Assembly: GCA_965249785.1 (NCBI GenBank)
Contig: CBDFMU010000026.1
Span: forward strand, 1 to 64,000
Direction of reading: 5' to 3'
DNA length: 64,000 nt
Origin: M3007 sp965249785
GTDB taxonomy: Bacteria; Bacteroidota; Bacteroidia; Chitinophagales; Saprospiraceae
Both the position numbers and the translations under genes were made by a program. A model generated the notes under the pieces. It was not told the DNA's origin. It saw only the letters and a program-made list of their open reading frames with translations, and made no database searches. This document shows positions 42,516 through 50,724 of the stretch, piece after piece; positions within the stretch are counted from its first letter, which is position 1; each line of letters begins with the position of its first letter.

Positions 42516-43733
42516 ATGTCAAGACCTGTATCTTTTGTTTGTATTGCCAGTTATTTCAAAGGCAATGAATTTTTGCGCGGCATGAAGGCCGCTGGTGCCA
42601 CCGTCTATTTGGTCACGTCTAAAAAGCTGGAACACAAGGCTTGGGCGCGGGAAGCCATCGACGATATTTTTTATGTAGAACAAGGCCCAAACAATGAATG
42701 GAAAATGGAAGATGTGGCCGCTGGCCTAGCCTGGCTAATGCGCACCCGCAAGTTTGACCGCATCGTGTCGCTAGATGACTTCGATGTAGAAAAAGGGGCT
42801 TACTTGCGCGAGCATTTTCGCATTCCCGGCATGGGGCAGACCACCGCGCGGCACTTCCGCGACAAGCTGGCCATGCGCTTCAAAGCGGCCGAAGAAGGCA
42901 TCAATGTGCCTGCGTTTTCCGCACTGTTCAACGATGACCAGATCAACGAGTTTGCGCAACAGGTGTCCGCTCCCTGGATGGTGAAGCCGCGTGGGCAGGC
43001 TTCGGCGACAGGTATGAAAAAGGTTTATTCTACCGAAGAACTTTGGGCGCACCTGGACACCCTGGGGGGGGATCGCCACGAATATTTGGTGGAACAGTTC
43101 CGTCCCGGTACCGTCTATCACGTGGATTCACTTTCGCAGGATGGAAAAGTCGTTTTTTCGCGCGTTTCGCAATACCTGTCCACGCCCTTTGAGGTAGCGC
43201 ATGGCGGCGGTATTTTCCGCAGTGCTGTGGTGCCTTTCGGCTCGGTTGATGAAAAGAAACTGCTTGCGATGGATGCTGCGGTGATGAAGGCTTTTGGTAT
43301 GCAGTACAGTGCGAGCCACACGGAATTCATCAAAGACCAAGAAACGGGCGAGTTTTTCTTTCTGGAAACTGCTTCGCGGGTGGGTGGCGCGCATTTGGCC
43401 GATATGGTAGAAGCGTCGTCGGGTATTAACCTTTGGTACGAATGGGCCAAATTGGAAGCCGCTGTAGCAGCAGGCAAGAAGTATAAGTTGCCAAAAATTC
43501 GCAACGACTACGCGGGTATCATCGTCTCCTTGACCAAGCAGGAATGGCCTGATACCCAGCAATTCGCCGACCCGGAAATTGCCTGGCGCATGACCGAAAT
43601 GCCGAATCACGTCGGTTTGGTGGTGCAACACAAAAAGCGCGAACGAATATTGGAACTGTTGGATGATTATGCCGCACGTATTCAAAATGATTATCATGCC
43701 AGCGCGCCAGCACCGGATAAGCCTAAGCATTGA
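42516..43733 (+). CDS. ATP-grasp enzyme of unknown substrate
   Basis: A 405-residue ATP-grasp ligase. The N-terminal domain (SFVCIASYFKGNEFLRGMKAAG) is followed by the grasp core: FRDKLAMRFKAAEEGI, then PWMVKPRGQASATGMKKV (ATP-binding lysine and glycine loop), EQFRPGTVYHVDS and the metal-binding acidic pair in FFFLETASRVGGAH. Similar proteins make peptide-like or carboxylate-amine bonds. The substrate cannot be told. No biosynthetic cluster surrounds it. An 8-G run at 43064-43071 is read through in frame. Confidence 0.87.
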   Translation: MSRPVSFVCIASYFKGNEFLRGMKAAGATVYLVTSKKLEHKAWAREAIDDIFYVEQGPNNEWKMEDVAAGLAWLMRTRKFDRIVSLDDFDVEKGAYLREHFRIPGMGQTTARHFRDKLAMRFKAAEEGINVPAFSALFNDDQINEFAQQVSAPWMVKPRGQASATGMKKVYSTEELWAHLDTLGGDRHEYLVEQFRPGTVYHVDSLSQDGKVVFSRVSQYLSTPFEVAHGGGIFRSAVVPFGSVDEKKLLAMDAAVMKAFGMQYSASHTEFIKDQETGEFFFLETASRVGGAHLADMVEASSGINLWYEWAKLEAAVAAGKKYKLPKIRNDYAGIIVSLTKQEWPDTQQFADPEIAWRMTEMPNHVGLVVQHKKRERILELLDDYAARIQNDYHASAPAPDKPKH

Positions 43734-43791
43734 GGTAAGGGCACAGGTAGAGTGTTGTAATTGTGAATGACCGAGAAAAACTGATAATCAG

Positions 43792-43900
43792 TCCACCACT
43801 ACGAAGCTGTAATGCTGACGAAGGAAGCAGCTGGCCAACAGCGAAGTAAATGTACTTGGCCAGTTCCTTCACTGCGTTCAGGATGACAGCCTGTGGTGGA
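43792..43900. repeat. hairpin repeat, copy A (left flank of the GIY-YIG gene)
   Basis: A palindrome with outer arms TCCACCAC (43792-43799) and GTGGTGGA (43893-43900) and core arms TGCTGACGAAGGAAG and CTTCACTGCGTTCAGGATGACA. The arms meet at TTGGCC words around a 20-base loop. It is in the opposite orientation to copies B and C and ends 29 bases before the nuclease stop codon. Confidence 0.85.
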
Positions 43901-43929
43901 ACTTGAATTTTTCAATCTCTGTATTACGA

Positions 43930-44277
43930 TCAGTCATTTTCTCCAATTACCCATCGCGGCAAATCACCTTTGGCAATTTCTGCTGGGTCGTTCAGAAATC
44001 GCCATTCCCGATTAAAAGCGGCGATAAGCACCACCTTCTTTTTTCTCACCCAACCCTTGATTTCTTTTTCCCGAGTAATAGCAATTCGGATATCTGAGTA
44101 GTATTCGTAGTAAATCAGGTTACAGCAGTGATATTTGGCGGCAAAAGTTTTTTTCTTACTTGCACTATCTTGCCGATGCTGCTCCACGCGAACATCAAGG
44201 TTATTGGTGACACCAGTATAGAGTACTGTCCTTTTTTGGTTGGTCGTGATGTAGATGTAATAGTTGTGGAATTTCAC
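43930..44277 (-). CDS. GIY-YIG nuclease domain protein
   Basis: A 115-residue protein with a single GIY-YIG domain: YYIYITTNQ (GIY position), LYTGVT (YIG position), the arginine in VRVEQHR and the metal-binding glutamate in REKEIKGW. This is the short UPF0213/YhbQ-like group found in many copies in Bacteroidota. The known members are structure- or sequence-selective nucleases or are uncharacterised. The gene is closely boxed by hairpin repeats A (43792-43900) and B (44329-44425) in inverted orientation, with a third copy at 44517-44597. This suggests, but does not prove, a link between nuclease and repeats. Confidence 0.9.
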   Translation of the reverse strand: MKFHNYYIYITTNQKRTVLYTGVTNNLDVRVEQHRQDSASKKKTFAAKYHCCNLIYYEYYSDIRIAITREKEIKGWVRKKKVVLIAAFNREWRFLNDPAEIAKGDLPRWVIGEND

Positions 44278-44328
44278 TGAGTATTTCTGGCTATAAAAAA
44301 TTTAAGAGATCAAAAAATATCCCCCATG

Positions 44329-44425
44329 TTGTCATCCTGAACGCAGTGAAGGAACTGGCCGGGTGGGCAATTTATACACTCACTTTGCTCTTGGCCAGAT
44401 GCTTCCTTCGTCAGCATGACAAATT
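44329..44425. repeat. hairpin repeat, copy B (right flank of the GIY-YIG gene)
   Basis: TGTCATCCTGAACGCAGTGA, then AGGAACTGGCC on the left arm; GGCCAGATGCTTCCTTCGTC and AGCATGACA on the right, with a loop of about 32 bases. It starts 52 bases upstream of the nuclease start and is inverted relative to copy A and parallel to copy C. Confidence 0.87.
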
Positions 44426-44516
44426 CTGGTGGAATTGATGATCAGACGTTATAGGCCAGACAAGTCACCGAAAATCAATGATCAAGGAAAAAAGGAAATC
44501 AAAAATTAACCACGGT

Positions 44517-44597
44517 CTGTAATCCTGAACGCAGTGAAGGAACTGGCTACGTGGGTACTCTTGGCCAGATGCTTCCTTCGTCAGCATGACAAATTCT
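44517..44597. repeat. hairpin repeat, copy C
   Basis: The same arms as copy B (TCCTGAACGCAGTGAAGGAA, TTGGCCAGATGCTTCCTTCG) with a shorter loop of about 15 bases. The right arm and the following CAAATTCT are identical in B and C, so the repeat unit extends at least that far. Confidence 0.87.
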
Positions 44598-44628
44598 AAG
44601 TGGAAGTAATAATGACGTTAAATACAAA

Positions 44629-44662
44629 GCGGGTCACAGAGGTTAAAACCCCGATGACCCGC
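44629..44662 (-). terminator. hairpin terminator after rny
   Basis: GCGGGTCA (44629-44636) pairs with TGACCCGC (44655-44662), with an inner GGTT/AACC. On the minus strand TTTGTATTT follows. It sits 33 bases after the rny stop codon. Confidence 0.7.
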
Positions 44663-44694
44663 CTTTCTTTGAAATTTTTTTTCAAGAAATAACC

Positions 44695-46395
44695 CTACCG
44701 CGCAAACGCCACCGCCCGCTTCTCCCGAATAACCGTCACCTTGATCTGGCCCGGATACTGCATTTCATCCTGAATCTTCTGAGAGATCATAAACGAAAGA
44801 TCGTCCGCATATTGGTCAGTCACCTTATCGGCTTCGACGATGACGCGGAGTTCGCGGCCCGCCTGCATAGCGAAGGCTTTGGAAACGCCATCGTAACTCA
44901 TGGCGATTTCTTCCAGTTCGCCAATACGTTTGAGGTAGTTTTCGAGGATTTCACGACGGGCACCGGGACGCGCACCGGAAATGGCGTCGCAAGCCTGAAT
45001 GATCGGCGAAATAATATTGTTCATCTCCACCTCATCGTGGTGAGCCCCGACGGCGTTGGTGATGACCGGGTGTTCACCGTACTGTTCGCACATTTTCATG
45101 CCGACCAGTGCGTGGGAAAGTTCGGTTTCTTCTTCCGCTACTTTACCGATGTCGTGGAGCAGACCAGCGCGTTTGGCCATCTTGATCTGCTTGGGATTGA
45201 GGCCCAATTCGGCGGCCATGATGCTGCACAATTCCGCCGTTTCGATAGAGTGTTTCAGCAGGTTTTGGCCGTAAGAGGAGCGGAAACGCATCCGACCGAC
45301 CATGCGTACGAGGGCAGGATTGAGGCCATGAATGCCTTGCTCAATGACCGTGCGCTCGCCAATTTCCATGATTTGTTCTTCCAATTGCTTGCGCACCTTG
45401 GCGACCACTTCTTCAATACGGGCCGGGTGAATACGGCCATCGGCGACCAGGCGTTGCAGCGACAAACGTGCTACCTCGCGGCGAATCGGATCGAAAGAAG
45501 AAATAACAATAGCCTCTGGCGTATCATCTACAATGACTTCGACGCCCGTAGCGGCTTCCAAAGCGCGGATATTGCGACCTTCGCGACCGATGATCTGGCC
45601 CTTCATATCGTCGCTTTCAAGGTTGAAAACAGAGACGGTATTTTCAATCGTGAACTCCGCCGCCATCCGCTGGATAGTCTGGATGACGATCTTTTTAGCC
45701 TCTTTGTTGGCGTTTAGTTTGGCCTGAGTCACCGCTTCTTTTACGATAGACATAACCTCACTTTCGCTCTTGGCACGCACCGCGTCGAGCAGTTGGTCTT
45801 TGGCATCCTGCTGACTGAGAGCGGCTATTTTTTCGAGTGCTTTGATGCGTTCTTCATTGGCAGCATCCAGTTCTTCGCGCTTTTTTTGCACGATTTTCAA
45901 CTGTTTATCCAAGTTTTCGCGCAGCACTTCCATTTCCAATTGGCGATTATCCAGTTCGGTGCGCCGACTTTCGACTTGCGTTATTTTAACTTGAAAAGCC
46001 TCTTGTTCGATCTGTAAATCTTTCTCTTTGGTCACCACTTCCAGTTCCATCTCCTTCAATTTCAACTGGTGCTGGTGCTTCTCCGTATCGAATTGGCTGC
46101 GCATTTGGGAGTAGCGTTCCTTCGCCTCCTGTATTTTCTGTTGCTTGATGCGCTCGTTCTCGGCTTCGGCTTTGGTCACCAGTTCCGAGGCTTTCAGTTG
46201 CAGGCGTTGGGATTCTAAGGTGGCTTCGTCGGTAAGGCGTTTGGCATTCAGACGAGCCTCTTGTACGGCCAGTTCGGCCAGCCGATTTTGTTCCTCGGCA
46301 ACTTTGGAATTGACCTTTTTGGTCATCTGGCTGGCGATCAGGTAGGCGATAATGCCCCCGACGACCAACCCGATTATAATTGATGTTATGTCCAT
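44695..46395 (-). CDS. rny: ribonuclease Y
   Basis: A 566-residue endoribonuclease that starts mRNA decay at the membrane. The order is as in the family: N-terminal helix (ITSIIIGLVVGGIIAYLIAS), long coiled coil (about 30-200), a KH RNA-binding domain (DMKGQIIGREGRNIRALE in pieces) and an HD domain with LLHDIGKVAEEETELSHA in pieces, whose His-Asp pair binds metal. It is the last gene of pheT-zapA-rny, an order frequent in this phylum; 35 bases separate it from zapA. Confidence 0.95.
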   Translation of the reverse strand: MDITSIIIGLVVGGIIAYLIASQMTKKVNSKVAEEQNRLAELAVQEARLNAKRLTDEATLESQRLQLKASELVTKAEAENERIKQQKIQEAKERYSQMRSQFDTEKHQHQLKLKEMELEVVTKEKDLQIEQEAFQVKITQVESRRTELDNRQLEMEVLRENLDKQLKIVQKKREELDAANEERIKALEKIAALSQQDAKDQLLDAVRAKSESEVMSIVKEAVTQAKLNANKEAKKIVIQTIQRMAAEFTIENTVSVFNLESDDMKGQIIGREGRNIRALEAATGVEVIVDDTPEAIVISSFDPIRREVARLSLQRLVADGRIHPARIEEVVAKVRKQLEEQIMEIGERTVIEQGIHGLNPALVRMVGRMRFRSSYGQNLLKHSIETAELCSIMAAELGLNPKQIKMAKRAGLLHDIGKVAEEETELSHALVGMKMCEQYGEHPVITNAVGAHHDEVEMNNIISPIIQACDAISGARPGARREILENYLKRIGELEEIAMSYDGVSKAFAMQAGRELRVIVEADKVTDQYADDLSFMISQKIQDEMQYPGQIKVTVIREKRAVAFAR

Positions 46396-46430
46396 AAAGT
46401 GTGTCTCAAATTAAGTGATAGAAAATGTTT

Positions 46431-46670
46431 TCATGGTTTTTTCTCGTGGGATCGGTAGTGCTCGACAGCGTAAGTTAGTAAAGCCATCGCCAGGCAATCC
46501 TGGGTATCTTTGGTGGGTTGCGCCGTTTTAAAAGCGGTCACTTTATCGTTCACTTCCTGCGCCAAACGGTGGATCAATACTTCATCGCTGGCGTTTACTT
46601 TCAACAAGTAAGGCCGTCCGGCGATGAGCACCGTGATCTGAACAATGGCGGGAGGTGGTGTATTGGTCAT
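46431..46670 (-). CDS. zapA: cell division protein ZapA
   Basis: A 79-residue protein with the ZapA core VQITVLIAGRPYLLKVNASDE in pieces and a helical C-terminus (LAMALLTYAVEHYRS). It bundles FtsZ filaments at midcell. The length is short compared with proteobacterial ZapA but normal for Bacteroidota. It lies between pheT and rny on the same strand. Between it and pheT is an 86-base repeat-like stretch. Confidence 0.85.
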   Translation of the reverse strand: MTNTPPPAIVQITVLIAGRPYLLKVNASDEVLIHRLAQEVNDKVTAFKTAQPTKDTQDCLAMALLTYAVEHYRSHEKKP

Positions 46671-46675
46671 TTTTC

Positions 46676-46760
46676 AAAGGGCAAATTTTCAATAGGCAAA
46701 GGGTAAAAAAGCAATAGGTAAAAGCGGCAATTGCCAATTTGCCAGTTGCTATTTTGCCTG
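46676..46760. repeat. GCAATTGCC-rich repeat between zapA and pheT
   Basis: Recurring words GGCAAA, CAATAGG, GCAATTGCC and TTGCCAGTTGC, partly self-complementary. The same words occur at 13211-13263. It looks like a dispersed spacer repeat. Confidence 0.5.
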
Positions 46761-46761
46761 T

Positions 46762-49314
46762 TTATTTCCTAACGCTTGCCTGTAATTTGGTTTCAAATGC
46801 CTGCTGTAACTGTTGCATTACGGCATCTATATCTTTGTCCTGCAAGGTTTTATCCGGGTCTTCAAAGAGAAAACTGACGGCATAGGATTTCTTCCCCGCG
46901 CCAAGTTTGCTCTCGTCTTCATACACATCAAACAGTGTTGTTTCCTTTAATATTTTCTTCGCCGTTTTACCTGCCAGTTGACGGATGTCGCCAAACGACA
47001 CTTCACGGTTCAGCACAAGTGCCAAATCGCGGCGCACCGTCGGGAAACGATTCAGTTCCACAAAGGAAATTTTATGGCTGGCCAAGGTTTTAAGCAGATT
47101 TTCAAAATTGAAATCGGCAAAAAACACGGCGTTCTTTACGTCCGTTTTTTTCAAAATTGTCGAGGAAATGGCTCCGAAAGTCACCAGTTCCTGCGCGCCA
47201 CGATGGTATTTCAAAGCGTATTGAAAAGGCGCATCCTGTACCACCGTTTCCTGATAACCACTTACGCCTAAACGCGCCAATAGATTTTGCACATGGGCTT
47301 TCAACGTGTAAAAATCCACGACTTTTTTAGCCGCAGGCTGCCAACTTTCGGCTTGGTAGGAGCCAGTGAGGCAAATGGATAGGCGCAAGGTTTCAGCAGT
47401 TTTCGTGGCAACCTCCCCCTTGCCCCCCTCCAAAGGGGGATACGAGCTGCCCTCCTCAACGGCGGAGCGAGAGGTACTCCCCCCATTACGGGGGGGCAGG
47501 GGGGGGGCTTGCGCGGCGGAACGACTATACACTTTTCCAAATTCAAACAACCTTAAATCCCCGTTTTGCCGATTCTGGTTGCGCTGAACGGCTTCCAATG
47601 CTGAAAACAGCAGCGTCGGGCGCAGGCAGTCCAGCCCTTGGTTAGCAGAATTGTAGATATAAACAAGACTTTCCTTTGGCAAAGGCAAAGCGGCATTTTC
47701 GGCGGTGTAATAGGCCGAATTGGAAAGCGACATGCCCATGCACTCATTGAAACCGTTGGCAGCCAGAAAATCGGCAGCGAGGTTGCGCACCGCATCGGGA
47801 TTCGGACGCGGGCTGATTTCCATGCTGCTGCGAATCTGAGTTGGAATCGGCACATTATCCAAACCATACACGCGCAGAATTTCTTCTACAATGTCGGCCT
47901 CGCGGGTCACATCGGGCTTGTTGGTCGGAACCACGACGATTAGCCCTTCGGCAGTTTCGCGGGCAATGCCGATGCCCAGCGCAGCGAGGATTTGCTTGAT
48001 CTTTTCCGGGGAAAGATTTTCGCCAATCAATTGATTTACACGGGCATATTCAATGTCAATATTGGCAGGTTGGATAGGCTGCGGATAAATATCCACTATC
48101 GCCGAAGCGATTTCGCCACCAGCCAATTCCAGAATCATCGCCGCCGCACGTTCCAGCGCGAAGCGGCAACCATTCGGGTCCACGCCTTTCTCGAACATCC
48201 ACGCCGCATCGGTGCGCAGGTTATGCCGTATCATCGAGCGACGAATCCACTTTGCATCAAAATAGGCACTTTCCAGAAAAATAGCGGTCGTCGAATCTTT
48301 CACCCCGGAAGTATCGCCGCCAAAAACGCCACCGATACACATCGGCGTGGAATCGCCGTCGCAGATCATCAAGTCTTCGGCCAGTAATTTGCGTTCTATG
48401 CCGTCCAAAGTTTTGAAAAGCGTACCAGCAGGCAGGGTTTTGACGATAATTTTTTCGCCTTTTACTTCCGCCAAATCGAACGCGTGCAGCGGCTGCCCCA
48501 TTTCTGCGCGGACGTAGTTGGTTACATCCACCACGTTATTGATGGGCCGTTGACCAATAGCCAACAAGCGATTTTTTAGCCAATCCGGGCTTTCTTTTAT
48601 TTCCAAACCGCTGATAACCAAACCTGTATAGCGATGGCAAGCGGCAGGCTCTTCGACGCGGACATCGAATCCGAAATCCGGAATGTCGAGTTCGGAATAT
48701 TCCGCATTCTGAATTTCGTACTCCGCATTCTCATGAACGCGCAGCCAGGCAGCCAAATCGCGGGCAATACCGAGGTGATTGGTGGCATCGGCGCGATTGG
48801 GCGTGAGGCCAATTTCGATGACCGTATCGCTTTCCTGTTGGAACCAGGTTGCAGCGGTGATGCCCAAAGCGGTGTTTTCCGGCAGCACCATGATGCCGCT
48901 GTGGTCGTGGCCGACCCCAAGTTCGTCTTGCGCACAGATCATACCTTGCGAGGGTACGCCTTTTACTTTGCGCTCGCCGATAGTGAAGAGTTCGCCGTCT
49001 TTGCTAAACACTTGTGCGCCGGGCAAAGCCACAAAAACCTTCTGACCAACGGCCACATTGGGCGCACCGCACACGATGGAGCGGGGTACGCCATTGCCGG
49101 TATCCACCTGCGTGGCGGAGAGGTGATCGGTGTCAGGAATGCGCTCGCAAGCGGTAACCAAAGCGGTAACCACCTGATCCAGATCAACCGCAGAGGGCTT
49201 CACTGTTTCCCAACCTTCCACTTCCAGACCCAACGAGGTCAATATATCAGCAATTTCGGGGGCGGACTTCTGTATGTCGAGATAATCTTTTATCCAATTC
49301 AGCGAAACCTTCAT
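46762..49314 (-). CDS. pheT: phenylalanine-tRNA ligase, beta subunit
   Basis: An 850-residue subunit that binds tRNA-Phe and edits mis-charged tyrosine. The order is B1 and OB/tRNA-binding domain (residues 40-150), B3/B4 editing domain, B5, catalytic-like B6/B7 and the C-terminal anticodon-binding domain (ELNRFPTVRRDLALVL). It is about 40 residues longer than I would expect for a Bacteroidota PheT. Two in-frame insertions explain this: a GC-rich palindrome coding residues ~603-635 and a smaller repeat coding residues ~195-208. Both keep the frame. pheS is not in the window. A -7 box lies at 49385-49392. Confidence 0.94.
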   Translation of the reverse strand: MKVSLNWIKDYLDIQKSAPEIADILTSLGLEVEGWETVKPSAVDLDQVVTALVTACERIPDTDHLSATQVDTGNGVPRSIVCGAPNVAVGQKVFVALPGAQVFSKDGELFTIGERKVKGVPSQGMICAQDELGVGHDHSGIMVLPENTALGITAATWFQQESDTVIEIGLTPNRADATNHLGIARDLAAWLRVHENAEYEIQNAEYSELDIPDFGFDVRVEEPAACHRYTGLVISGLEIKESPDWLKNRLLAIGQRPINNVVDVTNYVRAEMGQPLHAFDLAEVKGEKIIVKTLPAGTLFKTLDGIERKLLAEDLMICDGDSTPMCIGGVFGGDTSGVKDSTTAIFLESAYFDAKWIRRSMIRHNLRTDAAWMFEKGVDPNGCRFALERAAAMILELAGGEIASAIVDIYPQPIQPANIDIEYARVNQLIGENLSPEKIKQILAALGIGIARETAEGLIVVVPTNKPDVTREADIVEEILRVYGLDNVPIPTQIRSSMEISPRPNPDAVRNLAADFLAANGFNECMGMSLSNSAYYTAENAALPLPKESLVYIYNSANQGLDCLRPTLLFSALEAVQRNQNRQNGDLRLFEFGKVYSRSAAQAPPLPPRNGGSTSRSAVEEGSSYPPLEGGKGEVATKTAETLRLSICLTGSYQAESWQPAAKKVVDFYTLKAHVQNLLARLGVSGYQETVVQDAPFQYALKYHRGAQELVTFGAISSTILKKTDVKNAVFFADFNFENLLKTLASHKISFVELNRFPTVRRDLALVLNREVSFGDIRQLAGKTAKKILKETTLFDVYEDESKLGAGKKSYAVSFLFEDPDKTLQDKDIDAVMQQLQQAFETKLQASVRK
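47410..47508. repeat. in-frame palindromic insert in pheT (GC-rich)
   Basis: The left arm (47410-47441; CCTCCCCCTTGCCCCCCTCC then AAAGGGGGA) is complementary to the right arm (47477-47508; a C6 run, ATTACGGGGGGGCAGGGG). Read on the coding strand it gives APPLPPRNGG, STSRSAVEEG and PPLEGGKGEV. It shares the C-run/TTACGG/G-run core with the insert at 29479-29683. Confidence 0.82.
48691..48732. repeat. second repeat insert in pheT (NAEYEIQNAEYSE)
   Basis: TTCGGAATATTCCGCATTCT and a second CTCCGCATTC word give the repeated peptide NAEYEIQNAEYSE around residue 195-208. The words match the intergenic inverted repeat at 31810-31851. A small palindromic element may have entered the gene here. Confidence 0.55.
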
Positions 49315-49384
49315 TTCCTCAAAGTAACGTTCGGATTATATTCTTTTAAATTTCGGTTTATGCAAGCATAATGTTTGCAATGGG

Positions 49385-49392
49385 CAAAGATA
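49385..49392 (-). promoter_or_regulatory. -7 promoter box of the pheT-zapA-rny operon
   Basis: On the minus strand this is TATCTTTG, an exact TAnnTTTG match, 71 bases before the pheT ATG. No clear -33 TTG was found. Confidence 0.6.
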
Positions 49393-49454
49393 GTAAGGTT
49401 GTGGAAATAATTCGCTGCTTCGCGGAAGGACGGAATTGGCAGCCGATTTCCAAC

Positions 49455-49495
49455 CAAAAACGAACGGGATAGAGAGCATTTCTCCATCCCGTTCG
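49455..49495 (-). terminator. terminator after the cytochrome lipoprotein gene
   Basis: A 10-base stem CGAACGGGAT/ATCCCGTTCG (49461-49470 and 49486-49495) with inner GAGA/TCTC, followed on the minus strand by five T (49460-49456). It isolates the pheT operon from upstream transcription. Confidence 0.88.
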
Positions 49496-49515
49496 GCTAT
49501 ATTTGGAGGTTCCGA

Positions 49516-49884
49516 TTACTGCGGATACCCGGCTTTAATCCAGCAATTTACGCTGTCGCGCTGCGCCTGACTCATCGTAATACCGCTCTGAGGCATGTCT
49601 TTGTCGATGACTACGCTTCCCAGCAAGTCGCCATCATCGAGTACTGGTTTCAGGCCTTCGTAGGTGCGATAATCGCGCGGACCGGGACCGGCACCACTGT
49701 GACAACTAAGGCAGGTCCGATCAATGAGGCTTTTCATGTTTTTGTTGTAGGTGAGGTCGGCGTTGGAGATGCTGCAAGCCGGGCCTTTGTCGTTAGGGTC
49801 TTTATCTTTTTTGCAACTTTGGATAGCAAACACACCGCTGATAAGCAAGGTGGCGATGGCTATGGAAGAAATAGCGAATTTCAT
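49516..49884 (-). CDS. small cytochrome c-like lipoprotein
   Basis: A 122-residue protein with a signal and lipobox (ALLISGVFAIQSCKKDKDP) and one heme-binding motif CLSCH. A methionine in DKDMPQSG may be the second heme ligand. Domain: SLIDRTCLSCHSGAG ... MSQAQRDSVNCWIKAGYPQ, typical of the planctomycete-type or class I cytochrome domains at the cell surface. It probably carries electrons in the periplasm. The ATG at 49884 gives the lipobox; the longer frame from 49944 runs through a GAGGAT-type repeat. Single gene with its own terminator. Confidence 0.83.
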   Translation of the reverse strand: MKFAISSIAIATLLISGVFAIQSCKKDKDPNDKGPACSISNADLTYNKNMKSLIDRTCLSCHSGAGPGPRDYRTYEGLKPVLDDGDLLGSVVIDKDMPQSGITMSQAQRDSVNCWIKAGYPQ

Positions 49885-50005
49885 GGTGATAGCGTTTGAA
49901 TTATGAGGATTTGAATATTGGAGGATGCGAGGATTTACGGTCAAAAAAGGATTCGATCAAGCCCTTCAAAGATGCGGGAAAAAGCGTAAAAATTAGAAGA
50001 CGGTT

Positions 50006-50722
50006 TTAAGCACTAAAAAGTTTGGCTATGCCGTAAGCAGCACTCGCAGCCAGCGTACCGATGAGGGCGACTTTCAAAGCACCCTGGAACGGCGATTGGC
50101 CTGTTGCCTTGCTTTTAAAATAACCAAAAACAAACAGGCAAATCAAGGTTAGCACCGCCGAATACAGCAACCCATCGTGCGAATCGGAGAAGAAAAAGTA
50201 GGGTGACAAAGGAATCAAACCACCCACTACGTAAGACAAACCAATTGTCAATGCACTTTTGGTAGCGCGGCGTTCATCGGGTTTTTCGAGGTTCAGTTCA
50301 AATTTCATCATAAAATCTACCCAACGATCGGGATGCTGCGCCAGTTCTTCGGCCACCAAATGTTGCGTGCTTTCGCTGATGCCGTATTCTCCCAGCAATT
50401 CGCGGATTTCCCGTTTTTCTACTTCCGGCACGCGTTTTACCTCGTCGTATTCGCGCGCCATTTCAGATTGGTAGTGTTCCACTTCGGTCTGGCCCGCCAA
50501 AAAGCCGCCCAGACCCATCGCAATAGAACCCGCCACAATTTCCGCAATGCCCGCCGTGAGCACGATGGACGAGGCCGCGACTGCGCCAGTCAGACCCGCC
50601 GCCAAAGCAAAAGGGACGGTCAATCCATCAGACATACCGATTACTACATCGGTGACAAAAACGGAATTAGTAAAATGTTCTTCTTCATGCGGGTCATGGT
50701 GATGTAGGTGGAAATCGGGCAT
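50006..50722 (-). CDS. VIT1/CCC1-family iron/manganese transporter
   Basis: A 238-residue membrane protein with five helices. The first begins SVFVTDVVIGMSDGLTVPFALAAGL in pieces, with the Asp and Met residues of the VIT metal path. A cytoplasmic metal-binding segment follows (EVEHYQSEMAREYDEV..., rich in Glu and Met). These proteins remove Fe2+ or Mn2+ from the cytoplasm; a pairing with feoAB for iron balance is an inference. The His-rich start (FHLHHHDPHEEEH) may bind metal. The ATG at 50722 is chosen over a TTG at 50728; it lies 2 bases after the restored stop of the T9SS gene. Confidence 0.88.
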   Translation of the reverse strand: MPDFHLHHHDPHEEEHFTNSVFVTDVVIGMSDGLTVPFALAAGLTGAVAASSIVLTAGIAEIVAGSIAMGLGGFLAGQTEVEHYQSEMAREYDEVKRVPEVEKREIRELLGEYGISESTQHLVAEELAQHPDRWVDFMMKFELNLEKPDERRATKSALTIGLSYVVGGLIPLSPYFFFSDSHDGLLYSAVLTLICLFVFGYFKSKATGQSPFQGALKVALIGTLAASAAYGIAKLFSA

Positions 50723-50724
50723 AA

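Noticed and set aside
43064..43071. 8-G run in the ATP-grasp gene as a phase-variable site
   Set aside because: The frame is intact and the run codes conserved glycines; with homopolymer errors suspected elsewhere, no claim is made.
43792..44597. CRISPR-like array
   Set aside because: Only three copies, two orientations, each is a palindrome with unequal loops and there are no regular spacers or cas genes.
44812..45717. 301-codon plus-strand frame opposite rny
   Set aside because: Antisense to the KH/HD part of RNase Y; composition rich in Phe, His and Asp, no recognisable domain.
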